Numbered from the stretch's first letter, positions 45,614-55,163 are shown. The stretch is 64,000 nt of DNA from Streptomyces canus 299MFChir4.1 (GCF_000383615.1 NZ_KB911587.1:1-64000); one strand, 5' to 3'. Program-made: numbers and translations. The notes: generated by a model from the letters alone, not told the origin.

Positions 45614-46162
45614 ATGACCACGACATACGCGGCGCTGCTGCGCGGGATCAACGTCGGCGGCAGCAGGAAGGTCCCCATGGCCGACCTGCGCACGCTGATG
45701 GCAGGCCTCGGCCACGACGGTGTACGCAGCTACCTCCAGAGCGGCCAGGCCGTGTTCACCGCCGACCACGGCGACGAGCAGTCCCTGGCCGCCGAGCTCA
45801 CGGCCGCGATCGAGAAGCGGTTCGGCTTCCCGGTCGACGTGATCGTCCGCGACCACGCCTATCTGAAGGCGATCGTCGACGACTGCCCCTTCCCGGCCGC
45901 CGAACTGGAGGGCAAGCAGCTCCACGTCACCTACTTCTCCGCCCCCGTCGACGCGGACCGCTTCGCGGAGATCGACCAGGCCGCCCACCTCCCCGAGGAG
46001 TTCCGTCTCGGCGACCGCGCCCTGTACCTGTACGCCCCGAACGGCCTCGGCCGCTCCAAGCTGGCCGAGTACCTGTCCAGGCCGAGGCTGAACAAGGGCG
46101 TGATCGCCACCAGCCGCAACTGGAACACCGTCGTCAAGCTGGCGGAGATGACCGGTGAGTGA
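45614..46162 (+). CDS. DUF1697-family protein
   Basis: A 182-residue protein with the typical DUF1697 start (TTYAALLRGINVGGSRKVPMADLRTLMAGLGHDGVRSYLQSGQAVF) and the conserved RNWNTVVKLAEM near the end. The function of the family is unknown. It overlaps the next gene by 8 bp, so the two are translated together. Confidence 0.9.
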   Translation: MTTTYAALLRGINVGGSRKVPMADLRTLMAGLGHDGVRSYLQSGQAVFTADHGDEQSLAAELTAAIEKRFGFPVDVIVRDHAYLKAIVDDCPFPAAELEGKQLHVTYFSAPVDADRFAEIDQAAHLPEEFRLGDRALYLYAPNGLGRSKLAEYLSRPRLNKGVIATSRNWNTVVKLAEMTGE

Positions 46163-46520
46163 CCACGACCCCGCCGTGGAGGCCGCCGTCCAGGGCGAGC
46201 TGCGGCTCCTCGACCCCGAGGTCCGGGCCTCGCCCGAGCTGGTGGGCGCGCTGCTGCACCCCGAGTTCCACGAGTTCGGCGCGTCCGGGCGGCAGTGGGA
46301 CCGCGCGTCGATCGTCGCCGCCCTCGCCGGGGTCACGGACCAGGAGGCCGGGCCGATCACGGCGTCCGGGATGAAGGGGGTCCGGCTCGCGCCGGACCTC
46401 GTCCACCTCACCTTCGACACGGAGCGCAACGGCAGCCGGGCACACCGCAGTTCACTGTGGCGGCGCACGTCCAGCGGGTGGCTGCTGTACTTCCACCAGG
46501 CGACGCCGTTCACCGGATGA
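46155..46520 (+). CDS. NTF2-like/DUF4440 protein
   Basis: A 121-residue protein with the SnoaL/NTF2-like fold pattern: an N-terminal helix (AAVQGELRLLDPEVRASPELVGALLHPEFHEFGASGRQWDRASIVAAL) followed by beta strands ending in WLLYFHQATPF. Such domains serve as small enzymes or binding modules. GTG at 46155 overlaps the DUF1697 stop region. Function unknown. Confidence 0.85.
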   Translation: MSDHDPAVEAAVQGELRLLDPEVRASPELVGALLHPEFHEFGASGRQWDRASIVAALAGVTDQEAGPITASGMKGVRLAPDLVHLTFDTERNGSRAHRSSLWRRTSSGWLLYFHQATPFTG

Positions 46521-46540
46521 CGGTGTGCGAGGCTCCTCCC

Positions 46541-47611
46541 ATGCGCTACGTCATCATCGGGGCAGGTGCGGTCGGCGGGGTCGTCGGCGGGCGGCTCGCG
46601 GGAGCCGGACACGAGGTCGTCCTGGTCGCGCGGGGCGCGCACCACGCGGCGCTCAGGGACGGCGGACTGCGGCTGAGAGTGCCGGACGGCGAGTTCACGT
46701 ACCGGCTCCCGGTGGTGGACGGACCGGCCGGACTCGGCGCCCTGCGCGCCGACGACGTGCTCGTCCTCGCCGTGAAGACCCAGGACACGGAAGGCGCCCT
46801 GAGCGTCTGGGGCCCGGCCCCGGTGGAGGGCGGCGGCACGGCGGCCGAGCGGCTGCCCCTGCTGTGCGCGCAGAACGGCGTGGAGGGGCAGCGCGTGGCC
46901 CTGCGCCGCTTCCGGCACGTGTACGGCGTCTGCGTCTGGCTGCCGGCCACCTTCGTCGAACCCGGCACCGTCTCCGCCGCGGGCAGTCCGCTCACCGGCA
47001 TCCTGCACCTGGGGGTGTATCCGCACGGCACGGACGAGACGGCCCGCCGGATCGCCGCCGACCTGGAGACGGCGAGGTTCGAGGCACCGGTCGTGCCGGA
47101 CCTCGCCCGCTGGCAGTACGCCAAACTGCTGTCCAACCTCGCCAACGCCGTCGAGGCGGTCTCCGGGTCCGTCGAGAGCGAGGAAGCCCTGGCGCTCGTC
47201 GACCGGGTGCGGGCCGAGGGCATGGCCGTCCTCGACGCCGCCGGGCTCGCCTACGCGAGCGTCGAGGAACAGCGCGCGCTGCGCGGCGACAAGATCACCC
47301 TGCTGCCGCTCGGGGACGCCCCGCGCGGCGGCGGTTCCTCCTGGCAGTCCCTCACCCGCGGCACCGGCACCATCGAGGCCGACCACCTCAACGGCGAGAT
47401 CGCCCTCCTCGGCCGCCTGCACGGCGTCCCGACCCCGCTGAACGACCTCCTCCAGCGGCTCGCCAACACCTTCGCGCGTGAGCGGCGGGAGGCCGGCTCG
47501 ATGCCGCCGGCAGAGCTGGTCCGGCGGGCCGACGAGGCCGTGGCCGCCGTGGACGCGCAGGGGCGCTTCACGCGCTCACCGGCCTGCGGCTGGGCCGCGA
47601 CAGGCGGGTAG
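46541..47611 (+). CDS. Ketopantoate reductase-family oxidoreductase
   Basis: A 356-residue NADPH-dependent oxidoreductase. The Rossmann motif GAGAVGG is at residues 7-13, followed by VLAVKTQDT, CAQNGVEGQRVALRR and the C-terminal helical domain (KLLSNLANAVEAV, and the family-typical SSWQSLTRGTGTIEADHLNGEI). It resembles PanE (2-dehydropantoate 2-reductase). Streptomyces often have several such paralogues, so pantothenate synthesis is only one possibility. It follows the NTF2-like gene by 20 bp on the same strand. Confidence 0.88.
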   Translation: MRYVIIGAGAVGGVVGGRLAGAGHEVVLVARGAHHAALRDGGLRLRVPDGEFTYRLPVVDGPAGLGALRADDVLVLAVKTQDTEGALSVWGPAPVEGGGTAAERLPLLCAQNGVEGQRVALRRFRHVYGVCVWLPATFVEPGTVSAAGSPLTGILHLGVYPHGTDETARRIAADLETARFEAPVVPDLARWQYAKLLSNLANAVEAVSGSVESEEALALVDRVRAEGMAVLDAAGLAYASVEEQRALRGDKITLLPLGDAPRGGGSSWQSLTRGTGTIEADHLNGEIALLGRLHGVPTPLNDLLQRLANTFARERREAGSMPPAELVRRADEAVAAVDAQGRFTRSPACGWAATGG

Positions 47612-47682
47612 GGGACGCCTCAGGCACTCATCGGCCTGCGCCGGCCTGCGTGGCCGTGACGCCATGGCCGCACAGGGGTGCC

Positions 47683-48420
47683 TCAGGCGCTCACCGGCAG
47701 CAGCACCCGCGCCGACGAGGCCGCGTCGTACCGCCGCAGCAGCACCCGCGCCACCTCCGGCGCGGGGCCAAGGACGTCGGCGAGTACGTCCGCCTCGACC
47801 GCACCGCGCGCGATGCGGTCGGGGAGGAACCCCGGGGCAAGGACGTACGGCGCCACGGCGACCCGGGCGCAGCCGAGCGCCCGGAGCTCGCGCACCGCGT
47901 CCTCGGTGCGGGGCAGGGCCGCGGAGGCGAACGCAGGCCGCACGGCGCACCAACCGGTGTGCCGCCACTCCCGCGCGATGTCAGCGATCACTGCGATCGC
48001 CTCCGGGTCGGTGGACCCCGCCGAGGCCAGCACGACCCCGGTCGAGGACTTGTCGGCGGGCGTCAACCCCGCCTCGTACAGCCGCCGTTCGAGCGCCGAC
48101 AACAGCAGCGGGGACGGACCGAGCACCTCGGCCTGCCGGATCCGCAGCCGCGGCGGTGCGTCCCTGAGGACCGCGGGGATGTCCGACTTCGCGTGGAACG
48201 CCCGCGTCAGCAACAGCGGCAGCGCTACGACGTCTCGGACACCCTCCGCCGCCAGGGACTCCAACACCCCCTGAACGGAAGGGAGGTTGAACTCCAGGAA
48301 GCCCGTCTCCACCCGTACGTCCGGGCGCAGCGAGCGCACCCGGCGTACCAGAGCGTGCACCGTCGCGGCGTGCCGCGGGTCGCGGCTGCCGTGGGCGATG
48401 ACCAGGAGGACCGGCTTCAT
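47683..48420 (-). CDS. Sirohydrochlorin chelatase (CbiX/SirB family)
   Basis: A 245-residue protein that inserts iron (or cobalt) into sirohydrochlorin. The metal-site His is in VIAHGSRDPRHA, and the central LPLLLTRAFHAKSDIP carries the second His. It is the last gene of the minus-strand sulfur operon, five bases after the ssuC-type gene. Siroheme is the cofactor of the sulfite reductase encoded at the start of this gene series, so its placement makes functional sense. Confidence 0.93.
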   Translation of the reverse strand: MKPVLLVIAHGSRDPRHAATVHALVRRVRSLRPDVRVETGFLEFNLPSVQGVLESLAAEGVRDVVALPLLLTRAFHAKSDIPAVLRDAPPRLRIRQAEVLGPSPLLLSALERRLYEAGLTPADKSSTGVVLASAGSTDPEAIAVIADIAREWRHTGWCAVRPAFASAALPRTEDAVRELRALGCARVAVAPYVLAPGFLPDRIARGAVEADVLADVLGPAPEVARVLLRRYDAASSARVLLPVSA

Positions 48421-48425
48421 GGGAC

Positions 48426-49304
48426 TCAGCCCTTCACCAGCAGACCGCGGCTGCGCAGCACCCACCGCTCCAGCGGGCTGAAGATCAGCAGGTCGATCGC
48501 GATGCCGACGAACAGGATGAGCAGGATCGCCTCGAACACCATGGCCATGTCGCTGTTGGTGCGGCCGTTCTCCAGCAACTGGCCGAGACCCACGCCCAGG
48601 TCGGGGAACTGGGCGATGATCTCCGCGGCCATCAGCGAGCGCCAGGAGAACGCCCAGCCCTGCTTGAGACCCGCCACATAGCCGGGCAGCGCGGCCGGCA
48701 GCGTGACGTGCCAGATGCCCTTGACGCCCGTCGCCCCCATCGTGCGGCCGGCCCGCAGGAACAGCGGCGGCACCTGGTCGACGCCGGACACCAGGCCGTT
48801 GGCGATGGAGGGGACCGCGCCGAGCAGGATCACCGCGTACATCATGGAGTTGTTCAGGCCCAGCCAGATCACGGCCGGCGGCACCCACGCCACCGACGGC
48901 AGCGACTGGAGGCCGGACAGGATCGGGCCGATGGCAGCCCGGACGAACTTCACCCGGGCCACGATCAGGCCCAGCGGGGTGCCGATCAGCAGGGCGAAGA
49001 AGAAGCCCAGCAGACCGCGCGAGACGCTGGTCCAGATGTAGCCGAGCAGATCGCCCTGGAGCCAGGCCTCCTTGAACGTGGAGCCGACGGCCGCCGGCGA
49101 CGGCAGCTTCGACGGGTCGTCGACGATCGGGTAGAGGAGCGTCCAGACCGCGAGGACCACCGCGAGCGCGATGACCGGCGGCAGGATCTTGTTGACGAGG
49201 GTCTGCCGGAGGGTCGGGCGCCCGGTGGTCCGGGTCTCCAGCGCGTCGAGGCCCGCCTCTACGCTCCCGGCGTCCTGGGCCGGTGTCGTGTCAGTGCTGG
49301 CCAT
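48426..49304 (-). CDS. ABC transporter permease, sulfonate type (SsuC-like)
   Basis: A 292-residue permease of the SsuC/TauC family with about six membrane helices and the coupling loop FLRAGRTMGATGVKGIWHVTLPAALPGYVAGLKQGWAFSWRSLMAAE. It overlaps the ATPase gene by 14 bp. Together with the SsuA- and SsuB-like proteins it should import an organic sulfur compound or sulfate into the cell to feed the cys genes upstream. Confidence 0.93.
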   Translation of the reverse strand: MASTDTTPAQDAGSVEAGLDALETRTTGRPTLRQTLVNKILPPVIALAVVLAVWTLLYPIVDDPSKLPSPAAVGSTFKEAWLQGDLLGYIWTSVSRGLLGFFFALLIGTPLGLIVARVKFVRAAIGPILSGLQSLPSVAWVPPAVIWLGLNNSMMYAVILLGAVPSIANGLVSGVDQVPPLFLRAGRTMGATGVKGIWHVTLPAALPGYVAGLKQGWAFSWRSLMAAEIIAQFPDLGVGLGQLLENGRTNSDMAMVFEAILLILFVGIAIDLLIFSPLERWVLRSRGLLVKG

Positions 49305-50076
49305 GACGGCGGATCTCCCCACGCAGTTCTTCGGTGATCTCACGGGCCAGTTCGGCCACGGGCGCGTCCTCGATGCGGCGCGGCTGCGGGATGTCGACCG
49401 TCCACTCGCGCGCGATCCGGCCGGGGCGGGAGGACAGCAGGATCACGCGCTGCGCGAGCCGTACCGCCTCACGCACGTTGTGCGTGACGAACAGGACGGA
49501 CACGCCGGTCTCCGCCCAGATCCGGGTGATCTCGTCGTGCAGCACGTCCCGCGTGATGGCGTCGAGAGCCGCGAACGGCTCGTCCATCAGCAGCAGATTG
49601 CTCTCCTGGGCGAGCGCGCGGGCCAGTGCCACCCGCTGGCGCATACCGCCCGACAGCTCGTGCACGCGCTTGCCGTACGCGCCCTTCAGCCGCACCAGTT
49701 CGAGCAGTTCCTCGGCCTTGGTGCGCCGGTCGGGCTTGGGAACTCCCCTGAGTTTCAGGGCGAGTTCGATGTTCTTGCCCGCGGTCAGCCACGGGAAGAG
49801 GGCGTGCTCCTGGAACATCAGGGCGGGGCGGCCGTCCGTGATGATGTCGCCCGTGCTGGGCCGGTCAAGACCCGCCACCAGGTTGAGCAGCGTGGACTTG
49901 CCGCAGCCCGAGGCCCCCAGGAGGGTGACGAACTCGCCCGGCGCGACATCGATGCTGACGTCGTCCAGGACGAGCTGCTGTCCGCCCGGTCCCGCGAACG
50001 ACTTCGAGACGTGCTCAAGGCGTGCGGCGTACTCGACGGACTCGTCGGCCTGGGCGAGCGTCGTGGTCGTGGCCAT
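49291..50076 (-). CDS. ABC transporter ATP-binding protein, sulfonate type (SsuB-like)
   Basis: A 261-residue ATPase with Walker A LLGASGCGKST, Q-loop ALMFQEHALFPWLT, signature ELSGGMRQR, Walker B LLLMDEPFAALD and VTHN at the switch. ATG at 50076 has AGGAGG eight bases upstream; a GTG at 50085 is in frame but too close to that site. It belongs to the sulfur operon. Confidence 0.94.
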   Translation of the reverse strand: MATTTTLAQADESVEYAARLEHVSKSFAGPGGQQLVLDDVSIDVAPGEFVTLLGASGCGKSTLLNLVAGLDRPSTGDIITDGRPALMFQEHALFPWLTAGKNIELALKLRGVPKPDRRTKAEELLELVRLKGAYGKRVHELSGGMRQRVALARALAQESNLLLMDEPFAALDAITRDVLHDEITRIWAETGVSVLFVTHNVREAVRLAQRVILLSSRPGRIAREWTVDIPQPRRIEDAPVAELAREITEELRGEIRRHGQH

Positions 50077-50112
50077 GGTCGTCACCTCCTGGGAACTCTT
50101 CGGGGACCGGGG

Positions 50113-51216
50113 TCAGCTGGTGCCGAGACCGGCGGCGTCGACCGTGGACTCGCCGTCGGCCTTGAGGACCTTGTTGAGGATCGTCAGGTCGTAGATCCCG
50201 TTCAGGTCGGGCTTCTTCAGCAGACCGGCCTTGACCGCGTGTTCCGCCTCGGTGTTGAGGGTGGCGGCCAGCGGGTCGTTGGTGAACTGGATCGACTTCC
50301 AGGCCGGGTCCAGGACCGCGGGCTTGAGCGCCTTGCCGGAGTCCGCCTCAAGCTGCTTGTTCGCCGCCGCCTTCGCCGCGTCCGGGTTGGCGTTGATCCA
50401 CTTGTTGGCCTCCACCGACGCCTTCAGGACGGCCTCGACCGCCTTCGGGTGCTCCTTGAGGAAGTCCTGGCGCACGATGATGTTCGTGATCACGAACTTC
50501 TTGTCCGGCCACAGCGACGACTCGTCGAGCAGCACCTTGCCGCCCTCGGCGACCAGCTTGGACGCGGTCGGCTCCGGCACCCAGGCGCCGTCGATGGAAC
50601 CGGCCTTGTAGGCGTCCGGCGTGATCTTGTTGTCGGTGCGGACGACGGTGACGTCGCCCTTGCCGCTCTGCGCGTCGACCTTCCAGCCCTGTTCGGCGAT
50701 CCAGTTGAGGAACGCCACGTCCTGCGTGTTGCCGAGCTGCGGGGTGGCGATCTTCTTGCCCTTGACGTCCTTCAGGGACTTGATCTTGTCCGGGTTGACG
50801 ACCAGCTTCACACCACCGGAGGCCGAACCACCGATGATCTTCAGGCTCTTGCCGCCCGACTTGACGTAGCCGTTGATCGACGGGGAGGGACCGATCCAGC
50901 CGATGTCGATCGACTTGGAGTTGAGCGCCTCGATCTCGGAAGGACCGGCGTTGAAGGTCGCGTACGAGGCCTTGGTGGCCCCGAGCTCCTTCTGGAAGAA
51001 GCCCTTGTTCACCCCGACGAGCGCGGTGCCGTGGGTCAGGTTGCCGAAGTAGCCGATCTTGACGGAGTCGAGCCCGTCGATCTTCTTGGCCCCGGCGGCG
51101 ACCTTGGCGGTGCCGGTGTCCTTGGAGTCGGAGCCGTAGCCGCAAGCGGCCAGGGTGAGGAGCGGGAGCGCGGCGATGACCGCGAGGGTGCGGCGAAGAG
51201 CTGGTGTAGCAGGCAC
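50113..51216 (-). CDS. ABC transporter substrate-binding lipoprotein, sulfonate type (SsuA-like)
   Basis: A 367-residue lipoprotein. The signal peptide TLAVIAALPLLTLAACG has the lipobox LAAC. The mature part is of the nitrate/sulfonate/taurine class (KIGYFGNLTHGTALVGVNKGFFQKELGATKASYATFNAGPSEIEALNSKSIDIGWIGPSPSINGYV). GTG at 51216 is the likely start, with GAGAGG upstream; the longer frame to 51249 is less likely. A 222-bp gap separates it from cysN, so a separate promoter or internal processing is possible. Confidence 0.92.
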   Translation of the reverse strand: MPATPALRRTLAVIAALPLLTLAACGYGSDSKDTGTAKVAAGAKKIDGLDSVKIGYFGNLTHGTALVGVNKGFFQKELGATKASYATFNAGPSEIEALNSKSIDIGWIGPSPSINGYVKSGGKSLKIIGGSASGGVKLVVNPDKIKSLKDVKGKKIATPQLGNTQDVAFLNWIAEQGWKVDAQSGKGDVTVVRTDNKITPDAYKAGSIDGAWVPEPTASKLVAEGGKVLLDESSLWPDKKFVITNIIVRQDFLKEHPKAVEAVLKASVEANKWINANPDAAKAAANKQLEADSGKALKPAVLDPAWKSIQFTNDPLAATLNTEAEHAVKAGLLKKPDLNGIYDLTILNKVLKADGESTVDAAGLGTS

Positions 51217-51438
51217 GGGAGGTGTTCCTCTCGGAGGCCCGGCGGTCACGGTCTCTCAGGTCGTGGCCGGGAGGTCGGCAGGTCTGCGTCTACGGCTGTG
51301 GGGGGACGGGGCGCGCAAGCGGTGCGCGTACGTCAGCGCACACATCGCGCCACTCCGCCCTGCCCGCTGCCGAGCGCGCCGCTGCCTACGCGGCCGCCCT
51401 CCTTCGCGAACGTGGACCAGTAGTCGGTGGGGGTCATG

Positions 51439-52767
51439 TCAGAAGTCCCACCCGTCGTCCTCGGACTCGTCCTTGACGGGTTCCGGGGACGCGAACGACT
51501 CGCCGACCATACCCGCGGTGAGCGTGGTGCCGTCGTTCGGGTCGATGAGGATGAACGAACCGGTGCGCCGCGAGTCCGAGTAGGAGTCGACGGGCAGCGG
51601 CTCCGCGGTACGGATCTTCACGCGGCCGATGTCGTTGGCGACGAGCTGACCGGGGTGCGGGTGCAGGGACAGGTCGGCGAGCGTGAGCCGGGACGGGATG
51701 TCCTTGACGATCGCCTTGACCGTGCGGGTGCCGTGCTTGAGGAGCACCCGGTGGCCGACGGTCAGCGGGGCGTCTGCCACGTGGCAGACGGTCGCCTCGA
51801 TGTCCTGGGTGGTCGGCGGGGCGTCCTTGCTGGGCACCAGCAGGTCGCCGCGCGAGATGTCGATGTCGTCCTCCAGGAGGATCGTCACCGACTGAGTCGT
51901 CCAGGCCACGTCGACCGGCTCACCGAGCAGGTCGATGCCGGCGATCTTCGTGGAGCGGCCCGAGGGCAGCACGGTGATCTGCTCGCCGACGTGGAAGGAA
52001 CCGGCGGCGATCTGACCGGCGTAGCCCCGGTAGTCCGGGTGCTCGGCGGTCTGCGGCCGGATCACGTACTGCACGGGAAGGCGGGCGTGGCAGTGGCTCA
52101 GGTCGTGGGTGACCGGGACCGTCTCGAGGTGCTCCAGGACGGTCGGGCCGCCGTACCAGTCCATGTGGGCGGACGGCTCCACCACGTTGTCACCCGCGAG
52201 CGCCGAGATCGGGATCGCGGTGACCTCGGGGACGCCCAGCTCAAGGGCGTACGCCGTGAACTCCTCGGCGATCGCGGCGAAGACGGGCTCGGCGTAGTCG
52301 ACGAGGTCCATCTTGTTCACGGCCAGCACCACGTGCGGCACCCGCAGCAGCGCGGCGAGGGCCGCGTGCCGGCGGGTCTGCTCGACGACGCCGTTGCGGG
52401 CGTCGATGAGGATCACCGTGAGCTCGGCCGTGGAGGCACCCGTCACCATGTTGCGGGTGTACTGCACATGGCCGGGGGTGTCGGCGAGGATGAACCGGCG
52501 CCTGGGCGTGGCGAAGTAGCGGTAGGCCACGTCGATGGTGATGCCCTGCTCGCGCTCGGCGCGCAGACCGTCCGTCAGCAGCGCGAGGTCCGGGCCCTCG
52601 GCCCCCCGGCTGGCCGACGCGCGCTCCACTGCCTCCAGCTGATCCGTGAGGATCGACTTGGAGTCGTGCAGCAGCCGGCCGACGAGGGTCGACTTGCCGT
52701 CGTCGACCGAACCGGCGGTCGCGAACCGCAGCAGGGTCGTCTCGGTGAGTTCCGTGGTGGTGCTCAT
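51439..52767 (-). CDS. cysN: Sulfate adenylyltransferase large subunit (GTPase)
   Basis: A 442-residue GTP-binding subunit that drives formation of adenosine 5'-phosphosulfate from ATP and sulfate together with CysD. The GTPase motifs are GSVDDGKSTL, DTPGHVQY and NKMD. It ends with an elongation-factor-like domain (TGSFILIDPNDGTTLTAGM). No APS-kinase domain is fused; that activity is encoded by the separate cysC. The gap to cysD is two bases. Confidence 0.97.
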   Translation of the reverse strand: MSTTTELTETTLLRFATAGSVDDGKSTLVGRLLHDSKSILTDQLEAVERASASRGAEGPDLALLTDGLRAEREQGITIDVAYRYFATPRRRFILADTPGHVQYTRNMVTGASTAELTVILIDARNGVVEQTRRHAALAALLRVPHVVLAVNKMDLVDYAEPVFAAIAEEFTAYALELGVPEVTAIPISALAGDNVVEPSAHMDWYGGPTVLEHLETVPVTHDLSHCHARLPVQYVIRPQTAEHPDYRGYAGQIAAGSFHVGEQITVLPSGRSTKIAGIDLLGEPVDVAWTTQSVTILLEDDIDISRGDLLVPSKDAPPTTQDIEATVCHVADAPLTVGHRVLLKHGTRTVKAIVKDIPSRLTLADLSLHPHPGQLVANDIGRVKIRTAEPLPVDSYSDSRRTGSFILIDPNDGTTLTAGMVGESFASPEPVKDESEDDGWDF

Positions 52768-52769
52768 GC

Positions 52770-53711
52770 TTAGAAGTACCCCTCGCGCTTGCGGTCTTCC
52801 ATCGCGGCCTCGGACATCTTGTCGTCGGCGCGGGTGGCGCCCCGCTCGGTGAGCCGGGAGGCGGCGATCTCGGTGATGACCTTCTCGATGCTGTCGGCGT
52901 CGGAGTCGACGGCACCCGTGCAGGACATGTCACCGACGGTCCGGTACCGGACCAGGCGCTTCTCGACGGTCTCGCCGTCCTTGGGGCCGCCCCACTCACC
53001 GGCGGTCAGCCACATGCCGCTGCGCGAGAAGACCTCACGCTCGTGGGCGAAGTAGATCTCCGGCAGCTCGATCTTCTCGCGGGCGATGTACTGCCACACG
53101 TCCAGCTCGGTCCAGTTGGACAGCGGGAAGACGCGGACGTGCTCACCGGGAGCGTGCCGGCCGTTGTACAGGTTCCACAGCTCGGGGCGCTGGCGGCGCG
53201 GGTCCCACTGGGAGAACTCGTCGCGCAGCGAGAACACGCGCTCCTTTGCGCGGGCCTTCTCCTCGTCCCGGCGGCCACCGCCGAAGACGGCGTCGAACTT
53301 CTCCGCCTGGATCTTCTCCGTCAGCGGCAGCGTCTGGAGCGGGTTACGAGTGCCGTCCGGACGCTCCTTGAGCACACCGCGGTCGATGTAGTCCTGGACG
53401 GAGGCCACATGGAGGCGCAGCCCATGGGCGGCGACCACACGGTCCCGGTACTCAAGGACCTCGGGGAAGTTGTGTCCGGTGTCCACGTGCAGCAGCGAGA
53501 AGGGGATCGCCGCGGGGGCGAACGCCTTCAGCGCCAGGTGCAGCATGACGATGGAGTCCTTGCCGCCGGAGAAAAGGATCACCGGCCGCTCGAACTCACC
53601 CGCCACCTCACGGAAGATGTGCACGGCCTCGGACTCGAGGGCGTCCAGGTGGGACAGGGCGTACGGAGCGTCCGTGTCGCCCCCCGTCACCTTGGCAACG
53701 GTCGTCGTCAT
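52770..53711 (-). CDS. cysD: Sulfate adenylyltransferase small subunit
   Basis: A 313-residue ATP-pyrophosphatase-family enzyme (PP-loop FSGGKDSIVMLHLA) that adenylates sulfate. Further family features are LHVDTGHNFPEVLEYRD, AVFGGGRRDEEKARAKERVFS and the C-terminal RYRTVGDMSCTGAV. Its ATG at 53711 overlaps the cysC stop (4 bp); the longer frame upstream is non-homologous. Confidence 0.97.
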   Translation of the reverse strand: MTTTVAKVTGGDTDAPYALSHLDALESEAVHIFREVAGEFERPVILFSGGKDSIVMLHLALKAFAPAAIPFSLLHVDTGHNFPEVLEYRDRVVAAHGLRLHVASVQDYIDRGVLKERPDGTRNPLQTLPLTEKIQAEKFDAVFGGGRRDEEKARAKERVFSLRDEFSQWDPRRQRPELWNLYNGRHAPGEHVRVFPLSNWTELDVWQYIAREKIELPEIYFAHEREVFSRSGMWLTAGEWGGPKDGETVEKRLVRYRTVGDMSCTGAVDSDADSIEKVITEIAASRLTERGATRADDKMSEAAMEDRKREGYF

Positions 53712-54244
53712 GCCAGTCCCCTCTCGGTGAGCAGCGCGTGGACCGCGGCCGCGGACTCCTGGACGGTCTGGTTCTGCGACTCGATCCGCAGATCGGGCGA
53801 CTCGGGCTCCTCGTAGGGGTCGTCGACCCCGGTCAGCCCGGACAGCTCGCCCGCGGCCTGCTTGGCGTACAGGCCCTTCACATCGCGTACGGAGCACACC
53901 TCGACCGGAGTCGCCACATGGATCTCCAGGTAGGCGGCACCGCTCTCCTGGTGGCGCTTGCGCACCGCGTCACGGCTGTCGGCGTAGGGCGCGATGACCG
54001 GGACCAGCGTCTTGACGCCGTTGCGGGCGAGCAGTTCGGCGAGGAAGCCGATGCGCTGCACGTTGGTGTGCCGGTCCTCGCGGCTGAAGCCGAGACCCGC
54101 CGAGATGAACTCGCGGATCTCGTCGCCGTCGAGCACCTCGACGAGGTGGCCCTCCTCGCGCAGCCGGCCGGCCAGCTCGTACGCGATGGTGGTCTTGCCG
54201 GCACTCGGCAGACCCGTGAGCCAGACGGTGGCTCCGGTCGTCAC
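53708..54244 (-). CDS. cysC: Adenylylsulfate kinase
   Basis: Phosphorylates APS to PAPS. The 178-residue protein has the P-loop GLPSAGKTTIA, the substrate motif DGDEIREF, GFSREDRHTNVQRIGF and VKGLYAKQAAGELSGLTGVDDPYE. GTG at 54244 is chosen because AAGGAG lies seven bases upstream; an ATG at 54271 overlaps the cysH stop and would add nine residues. Presence of both cysC and a 4Fe-4S type CysH means the cell can make PAPS as well as reduce APS directly. Confidence 0.93.
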   Translation of the reverse strand: MTTGATVWLTGLPSAGKTTIAYELAGRLREEGHLVEVLDGDEIREFISAGLGFSREDRHTNVQRIGFLAELLARNGVKTLVPVIAPYADSRDAVRKRHQESGAAYLEIHVATPVEVCSVRDVKGLYAKQAAGELSGLTGVDDPYEEPESPDLRIESQNQTVQESAAAVHALLTERGLA

Positions 54245-54267
54245 GTGCAACTCCTTGGTAGATGTCG

Positions 54268-54978
54268 TCATCCGTGCAGCCCGCACTCGGTCTTGGAACG
54301 CCCGGTCCAGCGGCCGGCGCGCGCGTCCTCGCCCTCCAGGACACGGCGGGTGCAGGGGGCGCAGCCGACGGACGTGTAGCCGTCCATCAGCAGGGGGTTG
54401 GTGAGGACGCCGTGCTCCTGGACGTACGCGTCCACGTCGTCCTGGGTCCAGCGGGCGATGGGGGAGACCTTGACCTTCTGCCGCTTCTCGTCCCAGCCGA
54501 CGACCGGGGTGTTCGCCCGGGTCGGGGACTCGTCGCGGCGCAGGCCGGTCGCCCAGGCGACGTAGTCCGTCAGGCCCCGTTCCAGGGGCTCGACCTTGCG
54601 CATCCTGCAGCAGAGATCGGGGTCGCGGTCGTGCAGCTTGGGGCCGAACTCGGCGTCCTGCTCGGCGACGGTCTGACGCGGGGTGAGCGTGATGACGTTG
54701 ACGTCCATCACGGCCTCGACCGCGTCCCGGGTGCCGATGGTCTCCTCGAAGTGGTAGCCGGTGTCGAGGAAGACGACGTCAACGCCCTTCCTCGCGCGGG
54801 AGGCGAGGTGGGCGACCACCGCGTCCTCCATCGACGAGGTCACGCAGAAACGCTTGCCGAAGGTGTCGGCCGCCCACTGGAGGATCTCCAGCGCGGAGGC
54901 GTCCTCCAGATCACGGCCCGCCCGCTCGGCGAGCGCCTTGAGATCGTCGGTCGTGCGTTCTTCCTGAATCGCGGTCAT
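54268..54978 (-). CDS. cysH: Adenylylsulfate/phosphoadenylylsulfate reductase
   Basis: A 236-residue reductase that releases sulfite from APS (or PAPS). The Cys motifs DLCCRMRKVEPL and GCAPCTRRV bind a 4Fe-4S cluster, which marks the APS-reductase subtype; the catalytic Cys is in KTECGLH at the C-terminus. The substrate loop FVTSSMEDAV-like CVTSSMEDAVVAHLA is present. ATG at 54978 overlaps the stop of the small zinc-ribbon gene. Confidence 0.96.
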   Translation of the reverse strand: MTAIQEERTTDDLKALAERAGRDLEDASALEILQWAADTFGKRFCVTSSMEDAVVAHLASRARKGVDVVFLDTGYHFEETIGTRDAVEAVMDVNVITLTPRQTVAEQDAEFGPKLHDRDPDLCCRMRKVEPLERGLTDYVAWATGLRRDESPTRANTPVVGWDEKRQKVKVSPIARWTQDDVDAYVQEHGVLTNPLLMDGYTSVGCAPCTRRVLEGEDARAGRWTGRSKTECGLHG

Positions 54979-55163
54979 ATCTGATCTCCCCCTGCGTCGG
55001 TGTGCCGAAGGCCCCGGGCGAGCAGCCCGAGGAACTTCAACTGGAATGCGCGGTTGCACGCCGCGCATTCCCAGGCGCCGTGGGCGCCTTCCAGGGCTTC
55101 GCTCGGACGCAGGTCCTCGTCGCCGCAGTAGGGGCAGTAGAAGGGGGCGGCCCGCTCGCTCAC
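54975..55163 (-). CDS. Small zinc-ribbon protein of the sulfur operon
   Basis: A 62-residue protein with two CxxC pairs (YCPYCGDEDLRP and WECAACNRAF), a zinc-ribbon arrangement. It overlaps sir and cysH by four bases each, so it is firmly part of the operon. Similar small genes lie between sulfite reductase and cysH in other Streptomyces, as I recall the S. coelicolor SCO6101 position. A role as a small redox or iron-sulfur helper is possible but unproven. Confidence 0.85.
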   Translation of the reverse strand: MSERAAPFYCPYCGDEDLRPSEALEGAHGAWECAACNRAFQLKFLGLLARGLRHTDAGGDQI